From: a virus
Length of the DNA: 54,187 nt
Strand: one strand, 5' to 3'
Virus record (IMG/VR): IMGVR_UViG_3300009425_003086
Span: 1-54,187 of that record
How positions within the stretch are numbered: the first letter of the stretch is position 1; each line of letters opens with the position of its first letter. Position numbers and translations under genes: made by a program. The notes beneath the pieces are model-generated. The model was given only the letters and a program-made list of their open reading frames with translations, ran no database searches and had not been told where the DNA came from. Of this stretch, positions 8,853-17,873 are shown one piece after another.

Positions 8853-8857
8853 TACAC

Positions 8858-8865
8858 TATTTATA
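8858..8865 (+). promoter_or_regulatory. Late-like promoter element TATTTATA (5)
   Basis: CTATTTATA plus AAAA in the gap after the tape measure, 30 nt before the next ATG at 8888. Confidence 0.5.
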
Positions 8866-8887
8866 TAAAACAATTAAAATTAAAATT

Positions 8888-9088
8888 ATGAGCATATTAA
8901 AAGGATCAATTGGTTCAAAGTACGGTTTAAAAGGTAATACACCTGAATTAAGAGCAGGAGCATTTGGATCATCAAAACTTCACGTACAAGGTAAAGGTAT
9001 AGCACTTAGTGTTCCACCTTCAGCTACGGAATTAGATTTAGACGGTATTCAACCTTCAAACACTTACAGTTCTAACTTACCTAGATAA
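8888..9088 (+). CDS. Small virion-associated protein, function unknown
   Basis: 66 residues, Gly/Ser/Leu-rich, with no membrane segment or coiled coil. It sits in the late tail operon between the tape measure and a baseplate gene and has its own late-like promoter. I recognise no family. A minor structural or assembly role is inferred from position. Confidence 0.6.
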   Translation: MSILKGSIGSKYGLKGNTPELRAGAFGSSKLHVQGKGIALSVPPSATELDLDGIQPSNTYSSNLPR

Positions 9089-9095
9089 TTAATCA

Positions 9096-10640
9096 ATGGC
9101 ATTAATTGACAGCTTAGAGCATACTACCCTTAAGGACTTTCCTAAATATACAGGCTATCAGCCACTAATTAGAAAAGACATTAAGAATCCTCCTATATAC
9201 AATTCTGTTAGTAAACAGGTTGAAGCTAGAGGAGATGATGTTTTAAGGTTAAGTAAGTTGATGGTTACAGGACCGGGAATAAAATTTATGGGCAATGTAG
9301 CTACCCTTAATGCTATAGATAAAGGTAGAAGTGCTGCCCCTCTTCAAAGAGGTAGGTTAGCATCATCTGATAATACTTCTTTTGGAGACGTACTTAGTTT
9401 TATAGGAGCCGTCTTTGCTTCAGCAGGTCAATTAGCTTTAAATACTGTAGCAATTACTGCAGAAACTATAGCTCAAGCAGGATTAGCAGGTTCCGGAACA
9501 CATTTAGTATTAGGATTTAAAGGTAAACAAGGGTACCTAAGAAGACAACAAGGTCATGTTTTTTCAAGTCAAGGAAAAGAAGTTCCAATCCCTAATTCAT
9601 TTGTTAGTGAACTTAGAGATGGAGACTCAAAAACATTTGATCAAAATAAGTTAAAATACGGTAATAGGCATTCTGCAAAAGATTATGCTTATGATCAACC
9701 TAGAAACGGGATATCTACAGAAGACCCATTATCAAATATAGTAGAAACTTTAACTTCACAACCATCAGTAAAAGGTGATAGAAAACTTTATGACTTTACC
9801 TCTAAAGAATATAAAGTAATTGAATCTAAAATAGTTAAAGAAGAAAGACTAGGATTAGGAAGAACAGCCGGCAGAGGTTTATCAAGATATACTGCAAACT
9901 ATACCTCAAAATCTCCAGAAACAGCTAGAGATAAAATTAACATGATGGGCCCACATACTGGGGAAAACTTCTTTAATGAGGACTTTATAAAATTTAATTT
10001 TGAAGTAATAGACCCAGATGAAGGAGAAGAAAATACATTCTTATACTTTAGAGCTTATCTAGATTCTTTTTCAGATTCATATACTGGGAATTGGAATGCT
10101 CATAAGTATTTAGGAAGAGGAGAAGATTTTCATACTTACGGTGGGTTTAGTAGAGCAATAAGCTTTGGATTTAAATCAGCGGTTATGACAAGAGAGGAAT
10201 TAAAACCAATGTACCATAAACTAAACGTTTTAGCTTCAACAACAGCACCAACATACCATTCACAACAAAGCTTTATGAGAGGTACTATAGTTAATGTTAC
10301 TATAGGGGATTACCTTGTATCTCAACCAGGTTTCTTTAGTGCAGTTAACTATACTTGGAATACTACCTACCCTTGGGAGACTAAGTTAAATCCACATGAA
10401 AATACACAACAGTTACCTCATATACTTGATTGTGCGTTAACGTTCACACCAATTCATACATTTGCACCTCAAACAGGTAACTTCCATTATTCAACTAACC
10501 CAAGTGATAATAAATTCTTTAAACAAGATACAGCTATTGCTAATTTAGAATCAATGACAGAACAAGTAACAGGGTATGTAGAATCTGGTATAGATTTTTT
10601 AACTGAAGCAGCTGAAGGCGGAACCCATGATTTAAGTTAA
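9096..10640 (+). CDS. Baseplate tail-tube cap/initiator protein (T4 gp48/gp54-like)
   Basis: 514 residues. The C-terminal half carries a tube-like domain: FLYFRAYLDSFSDSY, then YLGRGEDFHTYGGF and REISF-like FSRAISFGFKSA, then ELKPMYHKLNVLAS. GR-x-D-x-x-xTY followed by R-x-IxFxF and a KLN-x-L helix is the pattern of gp48/gp54-type proteins, whose tube-like fold sits on the baseplate and nucleates the tail tube. The N-terminal 150 residues include an Ala-rich helical stretch (about 105-140). It lies between the tape measure and the LysM-like gene. Whether it matches gp48, gp54 or a fusion of their roles is unclear. Confidence 0.65.
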   Translation: MALIDSLEHTTLKDFPKYTGYQPLIRKDIKNPPIYNSVSKQVEARGDDVLRLSKLMVTGPGIKFMGNVATLNAIDKGRSAAPLQRGRLASSDNTSFGDVLSFIGAVFASAGQLALNTVAITAETIAQAGLAGSGTHLVLGFKGKQGYLRRQQGHVFSSQGKEVPIPNSFVSELRDGDSKTFDQNKLKYGNRHSAKDYAYDQPRNGISTEDPLSNIVETLTSQPSVKGDRKLYDFTSKEYKVIESKIVKEERLGLGRTAGRGLSRYTANYTSKSPETARDKINMMGPHTGENFFNEDFIKFNFEVIDPDEGEENTFLYFRAYLDSFSDSYTGNWNAHKYLGRGEDFHTYGGFSRAISFGFKSAVMTREELKPMYHKLNVLASTTAPTYHSQQSFMRGTIVNVTIGDYLVSQPGFFSAVNYTWNTTYPWETKLNPHENTQQLPHILDCALTFTPIHTFAPQTGNFHYSTNPSDNKFFKQDTAIANLESMTEQVTGYVESGIDFLTEAAEGGTHDLS

Positions 10641-10659
10641 ATTTAATTTATAATAATTA

Positions 10660-10962
10660 ATGGACAGATATAATCAAATAAAGAAACTTAGGAGCGAAGA
10701 TAATCGAGTATATTATCTCAACCCCATATACCCAGATATACCTGAAACTGAGGAAGATATTTATGTTATTACCACAGGAGGCGATAGATATGATACACTA
10801 GCTCAACAGTTTTATAAAGATAGCACCCTTTGGTGGGCTATAGCATCAGCAAATACTTCTGTGAGAGATAGCTTAGCAGTTAAACCAGGAGTACAGTTAC
10901 GAATTCCTTTAAATAAACAAAGAGTATTACAGCTGTACAGATCCGCAAATAGAACAAGGTAA
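10660..10962 (+). CDS. LysM-like baseplate protein (gp53 / tail protein X type)
   Basis: 100 residues with a single LysM-like module: YVITTGGDRYDTLAQQFY, then LWWAIASAN and PGVQLRIP. In T4 the wedge protein gp53 holds a LysM-type fold, and tail protein X of P2-like phages has the same module. It is therefore a likely baseplate component that contacts peptidoglycan or neighbouring wedge proteins. It shares one base with the next gene's start. Confidence 0.7.
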   Translation: MDRYNQIKKLRSEDNRVYYLNPIYPDIPETEEDIYVITTGGDRYDTLAQQFYKDSTLWWAIASANTSVRDSLAVKPGVQLRIPLNKQRVLQLYRSANRTR

Positions 10963-13322
10963 TGGCTAGACGAAAACCAGATCTTTTTTTAGGAACCCCT
11001 TTTGGATCCGCAATTAACCCAGCAGTTATAAAACAAATATCTGCTCGATCTAGAGTTCTAAGTAAAAGAACAAGATCTTCTGAAGAAATATCCCTACTAA
11101 ATAGTAATACTTCTTGGCTAAGAATCTCTTCAGCAGCATCAATAGGAGGATCTCCAGATTCAGCTAAAAATAACATACTCTTTGGTGGAACTGCATTGAC
11201 AGAAAAAAAGAGTTTTCTACTAAGACAAGGACTTGATCTTGATAAACCTTCAACTTCTACATATCAAAATCATCCAACTGATAGAGGAATAGTACCAATG
11301 CCCGGTATTACTTCTTTCTCTAGTAAATATCAAGGGCTCTCGGGAGTAATGAAAACAGAGTTTACTTTCAAATGCTTTAATCATGAAGAGTTTCAATTAT
11401 TTGAAAAACTATACGCTAAAATAGGATGTACGTTACTAGTAGAGTATGGCAACAGCATTTATATAAATAACACAGGAGATGTTATATCAAATTCAGAAGC
11501 TATAAATACATTTTTTAAATCCAACTTAACTGAACAGAAACTCCTTTTTGAAATAGAAGCATTAAGACAAAATTCTGATCAAAATTATGAAGCAAGTATC
11601 TGTACTATTTCTAACTACAGTATTAGTTTTCAATCTGATGGAAGCTTTGATTTTAAAATTTCATGTATTTCAAAAGGTCAAATTTTAGAAGCTTTGAAAG
11701 CTACAGGAGCTCCAAAACCTACATTAGCAGGGCCTGGATCAGTAGTCCCACCAATAGAGTTAAAACAGTTAATATCAGGAAACTCTCCTTTTACAACAGC
11801 GTTTGGATCACCTGCTTCAATAGGAACACCAGTTCCATTGTTAGGAACCGGGATTGCGGTCAACCTGGCTTTGAAGTATATAACACCCCCGAAAGAAAAA
11901 TTCAAATTAAAACTTGGAAAAGGACTAAATTTAGATGAACTTGCTGATGTGAGATTTGATAATTCAAAATCACCTGTACTTGATATACTTTCATTTTATA
12001 AAAATTTCGGAACAAATCATGAGGAATTACTAAGTAAGTTAAATGAGAAGTATTGTAATATGCAATGGAATACCCAAGATGCAGGTATATTTTTGCAAAA
12101 AGCTGATTCCGGTAATTTTGATAAAGATTTGATATATATTAAGTTAAAAACTTGGCTTAAGATAATAAGTTATACATTAATACCTACTGCCAATGGAGGT
12201 GAAAAAGTAGTAAGAATCCCTTATGAAGATCTCTTTACCCGATATACTACCTACTCTAACCATTTTGCACTAGACCCTAGTATATGTATTTTACCTAAGA
12301 TGCCTGTAAATGAAAACTTATATACCGGTTATCGTAAAAAAAATATATTTACAGCCCCTAACGGAGAAAATATCTATAATATTTGGTTAGAGACTAGTAT
12401 GCTCTACAACACACTAAGAGAACTTTCAAAACAAAAAAAAGAAAACGGTGAAGTAGATTTAATAACCTATATGCAAACAGTGCTCGAAAAGGTAGATGTG
12501 AATTTGGGAGGTATAACTGATTTAAATATCAATTACTATTCTAAAGCTGGTTTTTTTGCTATTGTTGACGAAGGAGCTAATAAACAAGAATTATTAAATA
12601 GAACAACACTGCAACTACAAGGTCAAGAATCGATATTTACGAATGTATCAATGAATACTAAAGTATCGTCCGCAGTCGCTACCCAAACTGCTATAGAGAC
12701 AAGAGCTAATACATCAAGTCAACTAGTATCTTCATTTGAAGGAGTAGTGGATAGATTAAAAACAGAAATAAAAGAAACTACAGGAACACCAACAGAAAAG
12801 CTTACTGATGAAGAACTAGAGGAATGGAAGAAGGAGCAGTTAGCAATATCCAAAGAACCAACAAAACCAATACCTGCTGCTATAGAGAGGTACGAAGCTG
12901 CTATTAATAAATTTGTAGGACAAGGGCAGATAGATAAAGGTGAATTTGAAACACTTACAGGGCATTATGCTGACTATGCAAAAAAAGAAATTACTAGATT
13001 GTATTTAGACTTCCCAGCTGGAAGATTACCTTTTGAATTATCCTTCACTATGGACGGAATCTCAGGAATAAGTGTTGGAGAAATGTTTAGAATAGCACCA
13101 GGTCTTGTACCCGACTATTTATCATTAAGATCTAGCTATAAAATTACCAGCATAGCTCAAAAAATAACTGCAAATAAATGGACAACAGAGGTATCATCAG
13201 CACCTCAAATAGATATGGGCCCATCAGGAGATAGATTTGAAGAAAAAGAGGACCCAGATCTAGCAAAAGCATTAAATGCTGAAGTAGCTACTCAAATAGA
13301 GAAAAACTCAGAAACAGAATAA
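10962..13322 (+). CDS. Baseplate hub protein (gp27-like)
   Basis: 786 residues. An N-terminal segment has MPGITSFSSKYQG and a beta domain (MKTEFTFKCFN, about 127-137). The C-terminal domain (about 680-760) carries LPFELSFTMDGISGI, EMFRIAP and YKITSIAQKI followed by WTTEVSS, the pattern of hub proteins at the tail tip of contractile phages and related tail systems. A Glu/Lys-rich helical linker lies at about 600-660. It starts on the last base of the LysM-like gene. No lysozyme domain is visible, so a separate tail lysozyme, if any, lies elsewhere. Confidence 0.65.
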   Translation: MARRKPDLFLGTPFGSAINPAVIKQISARSRVLSKRTRSSEEISLLNSNTSWLRISSAASIGGSPDSAKNNILFGGTALTEKKSFLLRQGLDLDKPSTSTYQNHPTDRGIVPMPGITSFSSKYQGLSGVMKTEFTFKCFNHEEFQLFEKLYAKIGCTLLVEYGNSIYINNTGDVISNSEAINTFFKSNLTEQKLLFEIEALRQNSDQNYEASICTISNYSISFQSDGSFDFKISCISKGQILEALKATGAPKPTLAGPGSVVPPIELKQLISGNSPFTTAFGSPASIGTPVPLLGTGIAVNLALKYITPPKEKFKLKLGKGLNLDELADVRFDNSKSPVLDILSFYKNFGTNHEELLSKLNEKYCNMQWNTQDAGIFLQKADSGNFDKDLIYIKLKTWLKIISYTLIPTANGGEKVVRIPYEDLFTRYTTYSNHFALDPSICILPKMPVNENLYTGYRKKNIFTAPNGENIYNIWLETSMLYNTLRELSKQKKENGEVDLITYMQTVLEKVDVNLGGITDLNINYYSKAGFFAIVDEGANKQELLNRTTLQLQGQESIFTNVSMNTKVSSAVATQTAIETRANTSSQLVSSFEGVVDRLKTEIKETTGTPTEKLTDEELEEWKKEQLAISKEPTKPIPAAIERYEAAINKFVGQGQIDKGEFETLTGHYADYAKKEITRLYLDFPAGRLPFELSFTMDGISGISVGEMFRIAPGLVPDYLSLRSSYKITSIAQKITANKWTTEVSSAPQIDMGPSGDRFEEKEDPDLAKALNAEVATQIEKNSETE

Positions 13323-13323
13323 T

Positions 13324-15171
13324 ATGTCGTTTTATCCAAAATCAATGATAAAGAAATTGCAACCAGGTATAGACTTACTTGGTGGTGACTTTGGAGTATT
13401 AGAGGGTTTGTTTAAAAAAGCTATGGAACAGCTCTTTAGAAGAGCATTAGGCCTTTCCGATGATGAAGCAACACCTGATAGTACAACCGGTAGTACAGCT
13501 GATAGTACAGCTTTATTGACTAAACCAACACCTGCAGATATAGTACTACTACAAACGAGAAACTTACAGATAATTGCATTACCTAAAAAAGAATATGAGG
13601 TAGGTAACTTTCAAAATGCAATTATAATTACTAATGAAGTTACTGGAGACCCAACAACAGACCCAGTAATTAAAAGACATTACTCTAGGCCATATCTTCC
13701 CGATTATCAAAAAGGATATTATGATAGGTATTTATTTTTTGATATAAGAACTAAAGAAGTTATAGAAGTTACCGAAAGAGACTATATTAAATATAGAGAT
13801 TTAAGATATAAAAGGACTACTATTATTTCTTGGTATATTTTAGGAGCAGCAGAAGACTACAGACTCGAAAACTACATATACCCAGGAGTAGAGAATAATA
13901 ATATAGATGTTTTAGCACAAGCTGAAATTGACGTACCCGGAGTTACTGACTTTTTTAAACTCTATAAAGGTTTTACAGAACACTTACTGAGTGATATTTC
14001 TGAGTATGACGGAGCTGTAGAAGTTATAGAAGATTTAGAAGAACCACCACCACCACCAACTGATGAGGAAATAGCAGAAGAAGAAGATTTATCACCTGCA
14101 GAAGAAATAGCCGAATTACCTGCTCCAATTGATATGGATTTAGATGAAATAACATCTGGTTTGGATGAAGCAGAAGGGTTGCAAGATGACATAGATGCAG
14201 CAGCTGAACAATTAATCGCCGATCAAGATGCTATAACCAAGGAAATGGAAGATGATTTAGCAGATCAAGAACGTAGAATAGCACAATTAGAATTAGAGCA
14301 AGAAAGACAGCAAAGAATAAATGATTTAAAAATGATTATCGATGTAGAAGAAATGAATCTTACTCAAGATATTATTAATTGGAGTTCTAAAGCTAGAAGA
14401 AAAAAGAAAAGAAGAAGATTAGATCAAACCCGCGATGAAACTAAAATAAACACATTATTTGATATAGTATTTAACGGAAATAAACACCCAGAACTGTATA
14501 CCGGAGAAGAAATGGTTATATCAACTAATGAAAGTTCATTAAGAAGTAGAGTTAAGCTATCATTAAGCGCTAAGAAGATTACAGCTGTTTGGACAAGAAA
14601 CCAAGGAGATACTTATTATGCTAGTAGTTATTCTATGAAAAATGGACGTACAGTCACAGGAGAACATGCAAAACTCTATTCTGATTTTGCAGCAGCTACC
14701 CCATCTACACCTGCAGGCACAACTCAAGCCGATTATGATGCTATAACTCTAACTACTGAACAATCAGACGCTGCATTAGGGGTATTAACAGCACGGGAAA
14801 GGAACCAAGTACCAGCCTTAAGAGCCAAAGCACTACAGTTTATGAAAGATGAAATCTTAACAGCACAATCTACAGGAGGAGAATTTAGAATTACAATTGC
14901 TCGTCAAAACGTATACAATAGGTATAAAAGTTTTAAATTTGAAAATAGCGGTAATACGGAATATAGCAAAAGGGGTAATTACGAAGGAGGAACATCAACA
15001 GGTTCCACCCAACAGACTAGAGGTAACATAGTTGACGGACAATCTATAGGTACTAGAGGTACTAGAAAAGGAACCACCCCAACAAAATCTGGAGGAGGAG
15101 ACCGAAGCCGTAAAATGCAACAAAACTCTTCTTTATATGATTCTAACAGACCTACTCGTAGAGAATCTTAA
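13324..15171 (+). CDS. Large tail/baseplate-region protein with acidic coiled-coil centre, function unknown
   Basis: 615 residues. An N-terminal domain (to about 235) is rich in Tyr and charged residues. Then come a proline run (EEPPPPP, near 240), a very acidic stretch (245-300), a long helix rich in Glu and Gln (about 300-345) and a basic cluster (KARRKKKRRRL, about 355-365). The C-terminal 60 residues are Gly/Thr/Ser-rich and probably disordered. It begins 1 nt after the hub gene and is the last gene before the replication block, so a minor virion or baseplate protein is likely. No family is recognised. Confidence 0.6.
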   Translation: MSFYPKSMIKKLQPGIDLLGGDFGVLEGLFKKAMEQLFRRALGLSDDEATPDSTTGSTADSTALLTKPTPADIVLLQTRNLQIIALPKKEYEVGNFQNAIIITNEVTGDPTTDPVIKRHYSRPYLPDYQKGYYDRYLFFDIRTKEVIEVTERDYIKYRDLRYKRTTIISWYILGAAEDYRLENYIYPGVENNNIDVLAQAEIDVPGVTDFFKLYKGFTEHLLSDISEYDGAVEVIEDLEEPPPPPTDEEIAEEEDLSPAEEIAELPAPIDMDLDEITSGLDEAEGLQDDIDAAAEQLIADQDAITKEMEDDLADQERRIAQLELEQERQQRINDLKMIIDVEEMNLTQDIINWSSKARRKKKRRRLDQTRDETKINTLFDIVFNGNKHPELYTGEEMVISTNESSLRSRVKLSLSAKKITAVWTRNQGDTYYASSYSMKNGRTVTGEHAKLYSDFAAATPSTPAGTTQADYDAITLTTEQSDAALGVLTARERNQVPALRAKALQFMKDEILTAQSTGGEFRITIARQNVYNRYKSFKFENSGNTEYSKRGNYEGGTSTGSTQQTRGNIVDGQSIGTRGTRKGTTPTKSGGGDRSRKMQQNSSLYDSNRPTRRES

Positions 15172-15187
15172 TAAAAAAGTATAAAAT

Positions 15188-15219
15188 AGTTGCCTATAGC
15201 TATTATTTTTCTTATATTT
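15188..15219 (+). promoter_or_regulatory. Host-type promoter TTG-N20-TATATT (small polymerase gene)
   Basis: ATAGTTGCCTA with TTG at 15190-15192 and TATATT from 15213, spaced by 20 bases. It marks the switch from the virion block to the replication block. The ATG is 27 nt after the TATATT start. Confidence 0.65.
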
Positions 15220-15239
15220 AATTAAAATAGGTTATAAAA

Positions 15240-16562
15240 ATGTTTTATATAGTTGAAAGCGACAAACAGCTAAAGAGGTTAGAAAAGTACAAAGATATAC
15301 CTACTTATGTAGAAGCAGTACCATCTAATTTTTCGTATCATCCCAAATTAGCAGATACAGTAGGAGTTTATATTAGACCTATAACCTTAGATAAAGGATT
15401 CATAGTTCCAATCGATCATGAAGAAGGTTTAAATGTAGAGAAAGACCGTCTCTATGATATTTTAAAGCAATTTACTACTCTATATACTGTAGATAGGAAA
15501 GCATTGTTGTATCACTTTAATTTACTTAATAGCAACGATATTTCTCTGCTGTATATGATGAAGAAGTATGACAGATTACAGATACCAGATTATAATAAAG
15601 GAATCAACCATTTTTACAATAAATTTGATGATGATATAAGTATTAATAAGGTAATTCCTATTAGTAAACTATATGAATATTATGAAACTGTATTTGAAAA
15701 AATTAAAGGAGTAATAGAGGAAGAAAAACCTTCTGGGTTTGATTTTTATAATACTACAGCTACTAATGTATTCTTTTTATTAGAACAACAAGGATTAGGA
15801 GTATTTTATAACGCTTTCATTGAATTATTTAATCCTAGAAATCCTATTTTTAATATTACTAATAATATAGCACTAACTTCCTATAATTTATACAATGTTA
15901 CATCTAGGCCTACCAATTCTTTCAACAGTGTGAATTTTGCTGCAATTCCACATACCGAATCCCACCGAAAATCCTTTAAACCCCAAAACGATTTTTTTGT
16001 AGAATTTGATTTCGATGGGTACCACCTTCGATTACTCTGTCATCAGATTGGTTATAAATTAACTGATAAACCAGCTCATAAGCAATTAGCTAAACACTAC
16101 TTCGGTACTGAGGATATAACAGATGAACAGTATAAACAAGCAAAACAGATAAATTTCCATGCAATATATGGGAAGATACCTAAAGAACATGAAAACTTAG
16201 AGGTATTTAAGTTAATAAAAAAATATATTGCGGATATGTGGACTGTGTATGAAGAACAAGGTGTTGTATGTGATCCTATATCAAATAAACCATTCACTAA
16301 AGAACTAAAAGACATGCATCCCGCTAAATTAATGAATTATATGATGCAAAGCTTGGAAACTTCAAGAAATATTCTTATATTAAAGAATGTTCTACGGTTT
16401 TTAAAAGATAGAAAAACTAAAATCGCATTATACACCTATGACTCAGTGTTATTCGATTTTAATAAAGAAGATAAAGAAATACTAGATGAGTTAGAGAACG
16501 TGCTGAGCGAAGATGGGAAGTACCCTGTCAAGTTTAAGTCTTCTAAAAACCTGGTTTTATAA
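15240..16562 (+). CDS. Small, divergent family-A DNA polymerase-like protein
   Basis: 440 residues. The C-terminal half carries the three family-A polymerase motifs in order. Motif A is FDFDGYHLR (D257, R264), with His where E. coli Pol I has Glu710. Motif B is KQINFHAIYG (K302, F306, Y310, matching K758, F762, Y766). Motif C is YTYDSVLFD (D401 as Asp882, with Tyr and Ser replacing the usual His and Glu). Both catalytic aspartates remain. The first 240 residues show no 3'-5' exonuclease or FEN motifs. A complete second polymerase is encoded at 43324. The gene opens the replication block upstream of gp32 and UvsX homologues. A role in repair, lesion bypass or priming is possible but unproven. 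Confidence 0.75.
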   Translation: MFYIVESDKQLKRLEKYKDIPTYVEAVPSNFSYHPKLADTVGVYIRPITLDKGFIVPIDHEEGLNVEKDRLYDILKQFTTLYTVDRKALLYHFNLLNSNDISLLYMMKKYDRLQIPDYNKGINHFYNKFDDDISINKVIPISKLYEYYETVFEKIKGVIEEEKPSGFDFYNTTATNVFFLLEQQGLGVFYNAFIELFNPRNPIFNITNNIALTSYNLYNVTSRPTNSFNSVNFAAIPHTESHRKSFKPQNDFFVEFDFDGYHLRLLCHQIGYKLTDKPAHKQLAKHYFGTEDITDEQYKQAKQINFHAIYGKIPKEHENLEVFKLIKKYIADMWTVYEEQGVVCDPISNKPFTKELKDMHPAKLMNYMMQSLETSRNILILKNVLRFLKDRKTKIALYTYDSVLFDFNKEDKEILDELENVLSEDGKYPVKFKSSKNLVL

Positions 16563-16584
16563 AATAATATAATATTTATAACAA

Positions 16585-17043
16585 ATGGAAAATGTTTTGG
16601 CAAGGCCGGTATTTGATTACGATATCGACGTAACACCCCTAACTGGAGATATGAATAATAAGCTTTTCTGTACTTTCTCAACAGAAACAGACCTAGAAAA
16701 CAATCTAGCTCAGATAAAAGAGAAGTATAAAATAATATACAACAAAATCTTTGTGCTTTATTCAAAGAGCCAAGACGAGTATATCTGTACCTATAATGTA
16801 GATTTCGGAAATGTATCTGCATTTCTAGATAATACAATACTTGTACATAGAAAAAAAGAAACCAACACACTTTATACAATTAACGCTCTAAATACATTAA
16901 TTAAGTCAATTAATGGAGGAGTGCTTGATACAAGCTATAAGGTCGATTGGACTGATTATAGGAATTGCGTCCTCCTAACCAAAGGACCGGAGTTAAAAAG
17001 GATTAATACTAAACTTTTTCGTATAATAGAGTTGGTCCCCTGA
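16585..17043 (+). CDS. Conserved-looking protein of the replication block, function unknown
   Basis: 152 residues. The N-terminus (FDYDIDVTPLTGD) is acidic. The C-terminal half has NTLYTINALNTLIKSI and WTDYRNCVLLTKG segments that look like a compact alpha/beta domain. It lies between the small polymerase and the single-stranded DNA-binding protein. The promoter of the latter sits in its last codons. In T4 the gp32 neighbourhood holds gp59 and gp33, but I see no match to either. A TATTTATA octamer lies 5 nt before its ATG (16573-16580). Confidence 0.6.
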   Translation: MENVLARPVFDYDIDVTPLTGDMNNKLFCTFSTETDLENNLAQIKEKYKIIYNKIFVLYSKSQDEYICTYNVDFGNVSAFLDNTILVHRKKETNTLYTINALNTLIKSINGGVLDTSYKVDWTDYRNCVLLTKGPELKRINTKLFRIIELVP

Positions 17044-17061
17044 TCTTTTTTTCGTATATTA
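17030..17061 (+). promoter_or_regulatory. Host-type promoter TTG-N20-TATATT (ssDNA-binding protein)
   Basis: TTG at 17032-17034 inside the last codons of the upstream gene, then TATATT from 17055 in TTCGTATATT. Spacing is 20 bases. The ATG is 36 nt after the TATATT start. Confidence 0.65.
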
Positions 17062-17090
17062 ATTAAATAAGTTATAAATAAAACAAAGTT

Positions 17091-17867
17091 ATGGATTTAA
17101 ATGCAATTAAAGCAAAGCTCGGTGAGCTAAACAGTAACTCTGGAGACAGAGAAAAAAAAGACTACTCAAAGATATTTTGGAAACCTGAGATAGGTAAACA
17201 AGTAGTAAGAATTCTACCATCACATTTTGACCCTGCGTTCCCATTTAAGGAATTAAAGTTTCATTACGGTGTAGGTAAATATCCTATGGTAGCTCTATCT
17301 AATTTTGGTAAACAAGATCCGGTAGAAGAGTTTGTTAATGAATTAAAAAAGACATCTGATAAAGATAACTGGTCATTAGCAGGAAAACTAACTCCGAAAA
17401 CTAGAATATTTGCTCCGGTAGTAGTAAGAGGTCAAGAAGACCAAGGAGTAAGATTATGGGGATTTGGAGTAACAATTTACAAAGCACTTCTAGCACTAGC
17501 AGAAGATGAAGATGTAGGTGATTACACTGATGTTATTAATGGATGGGACTTAGTTGTAGAACAAGCCACAGGTAATCCTTACCCAGTAACAACTGTAAGA
17601 ATCAAACCAAAACAAACACCATTATCAGACAATAATGACAACGTGAAACTATGGTTAAAAGAACAACCATCACCAGAAGAGTCATTTACACAGTATGATT
17701 ATGAGTTTATCAAGAGACAACTAAAGAGTTACTTAGACCCTAACGCAGAGGAGACTAATACTCCAGCAGCAGAACCATCGGCAGCAGTTAAGACTGACTT
17801 TACGTTGGCCAAAGCAGGAACAGGTAATGATAAAGTAAGCAAATTCGACGATCTTTTTAACGAATAA
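17091..17867 (+). CDS. Single-stranded DNA-binding protein (T4 gp32-like)
   Basis: 258 residues against 301 for T4 gp32. The core has WKPEIGKQVVRILP, FKELKFHYG and RIFAPVVVRG, the OB-fold pattern of phage gp32 proteins. The tail is acidic and ends KFDDLFNE, the usual docking tail for recombination and replication partners. The N-terminal LNAIKAKLGELN helix could give cooperativity. It protects single strands and organises UvsX, polymerase and helicase. It stands directly upstream of uvsX-like and rnh-like genes. The zinc-binding Cys/His set of T4 gp32 is not obvious. Confidence 0.88.
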   Translation: MDLNAIKAKLGELNSNSGDREKKDYSKIFWKPEIGKQVVRILPSHFDPAFPFKELKFHYGVGKYPMVALSNFGKQDPVEEFVNELKKTSDKDNWSLAGKLTPKTRIFAPVVVRGQEDQGVRLWGFGVTIYKALLALAEDEDVGDYTDVINGWDLVVEQATGNPYPVTTVRIKPKQTPLSDNNDNVKLWLKEQPSPEESFTQYDYEFIKRQLKSYLDPNAEETNTPAAEPSAAVKTDFTLAKAGTGNDKVSKFDDLFNE

Positions 17868-17873
17868 ATAAAC

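Noticed and set aside
16436-16879. 147-codon open frame on the minus strand
   Set aside because: It lies opposite two well-supported + strand genes, one of them the small polymerase with motif C, and its product looks low-complexity (Tyr/Leu/Arg-rich) without family features.
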